DNA of 64,000 bases from Opeltia flavorubescens (taxonomy: Eukaryota; Ascomycota; Lecanoromycetes; Teloschistales; Teloschistaceae). Both the position numbers and the translations under genes were made by a program. Each line of letters starts with the position of its first letter. Position 1 is the stretch's first letter. Location of the stretch: the NCBI GenBank assembly GCA_000442125.1, contig KE546985.1, forward strand, positions 496,001 through 560,000. The letters run 5' to 3'. Below the pieces are notes generated by a model that was given only the letters and a program-made list of their open reading frames with translations, was not told the DNA's origin and did not search any database. Shown here one piece after another: positions 56,960-64,000 of this stretch.

Positions 56960-58743
56960 ATGCGTTCCGATTGCCACTTCATGCAGGACCAACTTTCCTT
57001 ATCAACTCTCAACGTTGCCAAGTGGAGAGACGATGTCGCCCAAGCCATCAGAGCCCGCAAGCCGGTAAACCGTCTGCCCACCAGCACCAGACACCCTCGC
57101 TTCCACCGACCTTCTGCTCGCACACATCTCGCTGAAACCTCGGCCAACCCTCAAAGATACGCTCTTCGCCCTCACACCAAAGCTCCGCCCCGCTACAACC
57201 ACGCTCGGAAGAGAAAGCTGCCGATGGATAACGATTCGAATCCCTTGCCAGCTAATCGCAACGAGCCAATTCCCAAGCCTCGAGGCCGGCCACCGAAACA
57301 TCCACCTAAGCACTCTGATCAGACGCAACGCGTCCCGCTTAACCATGTTCCCGAAACCTCCTCCAAACAATCTACTACCACATCATCTTCTAGCAAAGCT
57401 AGCAAACGGTCAAACTCCAAATCGCATTCCCTCAGAACATTCGAGCAACCCAAGACAACAGCAAACATCGATCTGCTATATCTTGGGTGCTGCGACCCGC
57501 ATGTCGAAAGAAGAAGCTATGAGGCATTCTTGGCCAAGTACAAGCAGCTTCCAGAACCGTCCGCAAAATTGTATTCGGCACTTAGTAAAATACCTCATGG
57601 TATTATTCCGGAAGCCTTGAAGGTGAGCCTCCCGTTGTAATACTACTTGTCTTCTACTAAACCCGTTTCAGGAAGAGTACCTCCACGATCCCTCACTCCT
57701 TGCCCTCGGTGATCACGATTTCCTGCTTGCTAGAGACACGCCGTACGAGCTCTCACGTCTCGCGCCACTGAAGATTATCGTCGATCAGATTCTGCGAGAG
57801 GCAAGCTTCAATCATCGCATGAACGCAAATGAGAGGCAGTGGGGAGGCACAGTCCTGTCGTGGTTATGCGGACACCTGATGCCATGGTCATTCGCTCATT
57901 CATTCAGGCTTTTGAACGTGTACGTGAATCTCTATTACGAAGAAGTAGCCATGGCTAATGTTAACAGCGAACAATATTTAATCGAACCCAACGAATTGCA
58001 TACAAAAATGCCGAATGATATTCCTCTCGTGTATAGTACCGGGGCTGAATCAACCACAGACAACAGCAAGGAGAAAGATACTCCCGAAAAGGTCAGCGAT
58101 GCCAAGGGCGGCGTCCGAAAGATGGTTGATTGGTGCTTGGCTCGAGCCTTGGACTACAAAGATGAGGATATCCTAGAAAAGGCTTTTGCAACCATCTACC
58201 CCAATGAATGTAGTGTTAATCAAAGCCTATCCTATATTAGCCGACCCCCGCTCTTTCTCGATATCGAAATGAAGCGAAAGCTGCAACCTACCGACCCGGA
58301 AGTGGAGCTGGCCATCTGGGCTTCAGGTGCGTTGCAAAAGAAAATCCACCAAGGGTGGGATCCAAGATTACCGATGCCGGCTATTACCATTGAAGGTCAC
58401 CTGTGGTGCTGGTATATGTTTGTGCCGAAATTGAGAGGTAACGGCAAATCATCGGGATTGGTATACGCTCCTACTCGATCGCTCAAGGTGCGCAAAGCTC
58501 ATACGTTGATAGGTTATATTAGGTCCCTTCCCGATGGGTTCGACGGCGGATCTCGTTAGTATATGGCAAATCGTCTATCGATTGCACACACTTATCAAGT
58601 GGGGAACTACCGAGTACAGCCAATGGTTTCAGGAGGAGGTCATGGGCTGGGCTCGAGGTCGGATAGGAATACCAAGCGAAGGTGACAGCGCGTTATCCGA
58701 GCTGTATGGCAAGGGGATGAGCATTCAGGATAGAGCCAAATAG
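56960..58743 (+). pseudogene. PD-(D/E)XK nuclease-like gene with AT-hook, broken by a 10-bp insertion
   Basis: Exon 1 (56960-57622) and exon 2 (from 57672) join in phase 0 across a 49-nt intron (GTGAGC ... CTACTAAACCCGTTTCAG). The N-terminal third is basic and disordered with an AT-hook, KPRGRPPKHP, near residue 115. The C-terminal domain contains RPPLFLDIEMKRK, matching the D-x-E-x-K core of the fungal PD-(D/E)XK nuclease-like family, followed by ELAIWASGALQKK, GWDPRLPMPAITIEGH and then, in another frame, SIWQIVYRLHTLIKWGTTEY. The frame shift lies exactly at TAGGT-TATAT-TAGGT (58510-58524). Leaving out ten bases there gives one 575-codon frame, so the present ORF ends early at 58559. Whether this allele is fixed or a sequencing artefact cannot be told here. 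The family's cellular role is unknown. Confidence 0.78.
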
Positions 58744-59569
58744 TAATACTTCTGCGTGTACCAATCCCTGAACCTCAATCCAAGCCTAAACGGAAATGAT
58801 CTAATTAATCGGTATTTACGCTTGACCGTCTTTGATTTGAAGTGCTCGGATTGTTAGCTAGTATAGTTATACTACCCTACGCTTTTTTTACTAATAAACA
58901 AAAGCAGATACCGGGATCTATCGTTTATAATCCCATGTCTCCTATTTATCCTCGGGTATTACTTTAGGACTGAAGTGTCTTTACACCGTTCTCGTTGGAA
59001 AGAGCTGTGATAGCAGCAGAGCCCGAAAGTTTTAATGGGGTACGCCAAAAGAAGACCAAATTAGCCTACGTTTTTAGCGTGGTGCAAATCCCTTTTAAAA
59101 AGTGCATGTATCGAATGCGCTTGATAAGCTCTTTATAATACTTTGTTGCGTAAAGCTTGAGTTTGAATCTTCTGTTTCTGAGGTGCTGGATCTGATCCTG
59201 TGGTAGAGTCCGACTGTGTATATCGAAGGCACGTTGCATACAAGAATACTAGAAAATCAAGCATAGAAAGGAACATCATAGGTAGTAATAAATGTAGTGG
59301 ATTCAATATTTGCTAATCTAGCTGAAGAAAGTGTAGGAGTGAGGTCCAAAAAGGGGGCTCCAGCGAGCTTATCTCGTGTACTTGACATGCATCACGTGCT
59401 AATCTAGATGCCATCAAGTCATCTCCATGACACTATCTAGATTTCTTCTCAAAGCCCCAACAATACAGATGGATGCGCGGGGGTCAGGAAATACATCCGC
59501 CAATCTCACTTCTTTCATCTCCAAAGGTGGGCGCAAAACAAGTCAGTCATTATTCTAAGCCGAAATCCC
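58744..59569. other. Intergenic
   Basis: Nothing coding is seen. 58800-59000 is mildly AT-rich. Confidence 0.5.
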
Positions 59570-60091
59570 TCATCCAAGCCTTCCGAAAACACTGACCTCG
59601 GCATATTCCATCACCACCTCCCAAGCACTCGATACCGTCTTTCTTAAACTCGGTACAATGAGCGTGTACAAGAGCAGTACACAGAGCAACTGCTTCCCCC
59701 GTAATCGGGCCACCCAGCGGAACGAATCGACGATGATAACCCAGATGGTCAAGATAATGTAGATAATGATGCATGGAAGCAGAAACCAGAACATAATGAA
59801 AACCCGGGGACCCAATGGGGCGTTCATCATTACGAGGAAGGTTTTTGCGAAGAACTCGTCCAAGATCATGTCGATTGGGTGCCGCGGCGGCCGATTTGGC
59901 TGTTGTGGAGGAGAACCGCTTTGAGGATTTTGACCTTGTTGATGTTGAGGCTGTTGCTGATCCTTATCATGTCCATGACGATCTTGAGGATATTGTTGTT
60001 GTTGTTGTTGTTGCTGTTGCTTCTGTTGTTCCTCCTCTCGATGGTACTGTTGCTCCTGTTCCTCCTGCCCATGGTGCTGATGCTCCTCCAT
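59570..60091 (-). CDS. Gln-rich membrane protein, 173 aa
   Basis: The N-terminal ~70 residues are Gln/His/Glu-rich with a run of nine Gln, followed by a Pro/Gln linker. At ~90-125 there is a strong hydrophobic segment (VFIMFWFLLPCIIIYIILTI and on), one long or two short helices. A second hydrophobic segment follows at ~137-150 (LLCVLLLYTLIVPSL). This suggests a small membrane protein with a polar cytosolic tail. A possible donor (GTCAGT) near residue 164 would change only the last residues. The Leu-rich antisense frame at 59879-60100 is a shadow of the CAA/CAG tract. Confidence 0.5.
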   Translation of the reverse strand: MEEHQHHGQEEQEQQYHREEEQQKQQQQQQQQQYPQDRHGHDKDQQQPQHQQGQNPQSGSPPQQPNRPPRHPIDMILDEFFAKTFLVMMNAPLGPRVFIMFWFLLPCIIIYIILTIWVIIVDSFRWVARLRGKQLLCVLLLYTLIVPSLRKTVSSAWEVVMEYAEVSVFGRLG

Positions 60092-62008
60092 TGCCTCTGA
60101 AAGAGTAACTAAACCCTGTCGCTTGGCCTTTGGTTTGATTCCTCACTCGCGCTATTAAATTGTCGTACCAGTCGAGTGATCTATCCCGCACGGGGAGGAC
60201 GATGTCAGAATTCGCCTGGAGCTTTAAGTGCGAAGATTATCCATTGGGATTGGGGATTCTTACCGAAAAAAACGTGGCAGATGGACTTCAACTGCGCTAC
60301 CATGGGATTGAGGAGAAATGGCAGGTCAAGTTCGATGGAGATGGGGAGGGTAGGAGAGCTGCGGATAACTCCTGAAGTATATGGGTAGGTTATCCTTGGG
60401 ACGAAGGCTTTCTCTGCCATGACCGAAACCAGCGGTGCGAAACAGACAAAGAACGTTTCCGGATAAGTTTTGGATAGCGGGGCTCTGCATTCCATGTCTT
60501 ACCGCAAACATACATTCCAGTTGCGACGCGATATCACGCGACGGAGATCCACTGCAGTCCTGTATCAGCCTTTTGATCCGACGTTCAAAGCGGTAATGTC
60601 TTGAATTGTAAATGGACCTATACTACCTGGATCAGGAGTAAGCACTGTTGATCTAACGCTACGGGTAGAGACAGCGACCGGTTACGATTTTGGAACTCGA
60701 CGGGAACGACTGATTGCTGGTACTTACTGCTTCCAAATACTAGGCCGACGGAGCACGAATAGGCCTCTTGGCCCCACTTCTTCTCCGTCCATCGAGCGCT
60801 GGAGATAAAGGCTGAGCTGAGCTCGTTTGGTTGACGGGCGGCTGCCTTCCCCCTTGCCACGAGCTAACTGTACTGAGGAACGCTAGGCTGTTAGCCCTCA
60901 TCGTCAAGGCGCTAAAAGTCTGCTCTTGCCTAAGACAGTTAGCTGTTGCAACGAAGGGCGGTAGCCAAAAAGACGGATCAGGCCTTGGAGCATTTGTTCA
61001 TAGGACGAATCGTGGAGCCCGGAATCCGCTCTGGAGGTATAGGGTCTTTTCCGGTATCGTGGTGGTGGTTGACTGAGAGTGAGATTCGTTAAGGAACAGG
61101 GGAGGATGTCAGACTATCGGGCGCTAACGATGAGACAGACCTTTCAAGCCTTTACAGGTGAGAGACTGGAAGAAGGCCAGGATCTCCCTGTGACGCATCT
61201 TGGAGTGTAGCCAAAAAGGTGAATCAAGGCACCCGCCTCGGCATACGAAAATCGCAGTGACTTCGGAAATTTTCAAATCCTAGGATGGGAACTTCCATTT
61301 AAACCACGTGCACAATTTTTTGTACAAGTTTTGGTGGCTTTTGCGGAAAAATCGAGTTGTTGTACCCGCCTTGATTTACTTCTTTTGCTGCCCGATGGTG
61401 CCCTTGATATTTCAGTAAAGAAGCACGCTCTACTATAAGATCGCCACCTCTAGTCACTTTCAGATCGTTGATGCTGCTGCTGTAAAAAAGCGTCCTTTGC
61501 TCCATAGCAAGCGTATCCAATATTAACCACCTATCCTCCGAATCATACCTTTAGCGCATTAGTCTCGTGCGACGTCGACGTGGCTATAGCGGCCCTGCTT
61601 GATTGAGATTAGCCGTTCGTCTAGAATAACGCGCAACAAACGGGGTCGATAATATTTAGAGAATAGATGTAGAATAAGATTGATTAAGGCTATACGCGAT
61701 TAACCCCTTCCTAGGTAACGATAGACTGCCGTTTCTAAGGTTGCTAGATAGATACGGAATGCGAAGCATAATAATAGGTATTAAAACGTATTATTAATTC
61801 CGGTTATATCTTTTATTGGGCCTCTGGCTAATTTTAATATCTCTTTTTTCGAGCTTCTATTTATATTCCCGTTGCCGCTTCTATACTCATACCGCTTCGC
61901 TACCAGAATTCCTTCTATCCTCTTTATCCCCAGCTTCTTTACTGACTCCTAATCAAACACGCTATTAGCTACCCCTCGCCTTTTTACTTAATCTTCTTTC
62001 AAGTCTCT
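60092..62008. other. Gene-poor stretch grading into AT-rich sequence
   Basis: Short frames on both strands (for example minus 60205-60495, minus 61299-61520) have no domain. From about 61600 the composition becomes more AT-rich with scattered C-to-T-type change, consistent with RIP spreading or an older repeat next to the copia copy. Confidence 0.45.
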
Positions 62009-62232
62009 TATCAATATTCTTATAAAACTTGAATTTATATATTTATAAATAATTTATTTTTATATTATTTGGGCGAACTATAGGCGTATATTATATTAAA
62101 ATCTACTAATTTAGTAGTATTAATCTAATTAGGTAATTAATTCTACTATACTAAGTATTAAACGATTTAATTTTTTTTTATAGATTTTTTTTAATAATTA
62201 ATTTATATATATATACACGTATTTATTTAATA
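62009..62232 (+). repeat. 5' LTR of the second copia copy
   Basis: It starts TATCAATATTC (TGTCAATGTTC in the less mutated copy) and ends TATTTAATA, directly followed by a primer-binding site like that of copy one. Unlike the first element, it is RIPed up to its outer edge. Confidence 0.85.
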
Positions 62233-62243
62233 GTTATAAACCC
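62233..62243 (+). other. Primer-binding site of the second copia copy
   Basis: GTTATAAACCC, which differs from the copy-one site by one G-to-A change, in the same place relative to the LTR. Confidence 0.55.
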
Positions 62244-64000
62244 GAAATTATATATTTTTACGTATTTATAGTATTATATTTATATTTATTTACTAGATTA
62301 GTATTAATTTAGTATTTAATTTAATTTAAAAATCTATTAAATATATTAAAAAACTTTTATTATATATTTATTAAAAAAAATTCTCTAATTAATAAAAAAG
62401 GTATAATAACTATTTATTTAGTTACTTAATCTTTTTATTTTATATATATATACTTTCACTAGTATTATAAATAAGCGAGAATTTAAATTTATTAATTTTA
62501 AAAACTAAAATCTATAAATCGCGGTAATTAAATTAAAAGCTATTATTTATAAAATCTAGTCTTTTATTAATCCTAGCTTTCTAGTTAAATTTAATATAAT
62601 TATTAAATTAAAAGAACCTCCGTATAAATAATTTATAAGTATATTAAATATTATTAGAGTAAATATAATAAAAGAGGCGGTATATAGAAATTATAAAATA
62701 GAAATAATTAAATATAAATTTAATCTATTTAAATAAAAGAAATAATTTAAATTTTTTTTTATTATTATCGATTTTATATATAAAACTCTCGCTATTTATA
62801 ATATAATCTATATTTAAAATATTAAAGTATACTTTTAAAATATCCATCGAGTATTTAAAATAAAATTATTTCTATTTAATTTAATTTATTTTATAAATTT
62901 CGAATAATAATATATTAAATTTATAATAGGTTTTTTATTATATTGAAACGTTAAATAATAGATTAATAATTAGTTATTTATATATTAAAAAGGAAAAGAA
63001 TATAAAATAGCTAAAGCGGCTAATATAAAACGATTTTATCGAGATTTCGCTTTAATAATTAAAAAATATATATCTATATTTAATAATATTACTATTATTA
63101 TATTAAATATATTAATAGAAAATTATAAAATATAATATCTTCGCTTTATTAAATAATTTTATAAATTACTTTTATATATATAATTCGAAAGGTAAATTAA
63201 TATTTTATACCGCTTTTATTACTATTAACGAAAATTATATATACGGAAATAAAAATACTAGTAAAAATCGATTATACGGTTATTAAAATTATTTATACGG
63301 TAGATATACCGATAGCCCTAGCCTCTATATATATAGACTTATATATTAGTAGGCGGATTACTTTTATTTTTATAAAAATTATTTTAAAAGAGCTTTATAG
63401 CCTATATAAAAGCTTAAATTATATATTTAAAAATAGGTTAAAAAAAAATTTATAGATTTTATATTTAAAATAAAAATTAATAAAATTATTAAATAAATAA
63501 AAAATTATAATATAAAATAAATAAATAATAAAAAGAAATTCGATATATTTATACCGCCGAATTTCGGGATATTTACTATATTTTTAAATATTTTTACTAT
63601 AGATTTTTATTTTCGCTACTTATAAATTATAAATTATAGCTTTTTTATTTATATATATAATAATTTTATAAAGAATCGTTTTATTAAAAAGCGCGATTAT
63701 ATAAATAGCGAATTATTTAATATTAAAATAACTTTAATATAGATTAAAATCTATAAAATAATTAATATAAATATAAAAATACTAGTTAGTAAAATATTTA
63801 TAATACTTATAAATATATATTATATATTAAATTTTAGAATAAATCTAGTAGAAGAAAGTATATTAATAAATAAAGACTTTTATTTTAATATTTAGTATTA
63901 TTATTTATACTAAAATAGTTAAATAATAATTTATTTAAAAAAAAATAGCGGCTATTATTATTTTAAAAATAACTCTACTAGTTAAATAAATTTTTAAACC

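Larger units (their letters stand above)
62009..64000 (+). mobile_element. Second copia copy, plus strand, cut by the window end
   Basis: The first 224 bases are the reverse complement of the LTRs at 43.4 and 49.1 kb. The sequence after them matches the reverse complement of the inner end of the first element (for example 62233-62300 against 49000-49071, and 63300-63400 against about 47930-48010). It is heavily RIPed throughout and has no coding frame. It therefore runs divergently from the first copy. Confidence 0.88.

Noticed and set aside
58481-58522. A 35-36 nt GT-AG segment (GTGCGC ... TTATATTAG) as an intron in the nuclease-like gene
   Set aside because: It is too short for a fungal intron and removes conserved residues. 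The ten-base insertion explains the frame shift exactly and preserves the conserved text on both sides.
26863-58743. Cargo of a Starship-type giant transposon
   Set aside because: The gene types would fit, but no tyrosine-recombinase captain gene or element boundary is visible in the window.
59879-60108. Leu-rich or Val/Asp-rich plus-strand proteins
   Set aside because: Shadows of the CAA/CAG repeat that encodes the Gln run on the minus strand.
1-64000. tRNA or rRNA genes
   Set aside because: I saw no cloverleaf with conserved B-box sequence and no rRNA core motifs; a dedicated covariance search would be needed to exclude a tRNA fully.

Overview
The window looks like an accessory region of a filamentous ascomycete (Pezizomycotina, possibly Leotiomycetes). 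The evidence is short GT-AG introns of about 50-110 nt with CTAAC/CTGAC-like branch sites, typical fungal gene families, and AT-rich blocks where C:G to T:A change at CpA has been nearly exhaustive. That last pattern is the signature of repeat-induced point mutation (RIP). The lineage is an inference; no marker gene settles it.

Layout. 1-9648 is AT-rich and RIP-ruined. It holds a Ty3/gypsy element on the minus strand, recognisable from decayed reverse transcriptase and integrase motifs, and a second block of unknown type. 9649-26400 is a base-balanced gene island with several intact two- or three-exon genes, mostly coiled-coil, disordered, AT-hook or single-pass membrane proteins of unknown function. 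26860-43250 is also base-balanced but dominated by broken genes: a Ulp1/C48-like peptidase, a fungal protein-kinase-like gene, a small basic protein and a membrane protein. One intact gene of unknown family (33044-34791) sits among them. 43396-49295 is a complete but RIP-destroyed Ty1/copia element on the minus strand with 5-bp target duplications. 49296-62008 is base-balanced and repeat-dense, with a 190-bp tandem repeat, a second degenerate repeat and scattered palindromes. It also holds a PD-(D/E)XK nuclease-like gene broken by a 10-bp insertion, and a Gln-rich membrane protein. 62009 to the end is a second copy of the same copia family on the plus strand, cut by the window edge.

The most unusual signal is a dispersed 12-bp palindrome, GATGCATGCATC. 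It occurs as perfect copies at seven loci between 30.8 and 54.4 kb, sometimes in arrays of about 33-bp period. Two of the arrays share a 25-bp head sequence in opposite orientation. I do not recognise this family.

The genes do not form an obvious pathway. They look like fast-evolving accessory genes between retrotransposons. Several carry nonsense codons that are all TAG and that C-to-T at CpA (or the complement) would explain, so RIP-type mutation seems to have reached genes as well as transposons.
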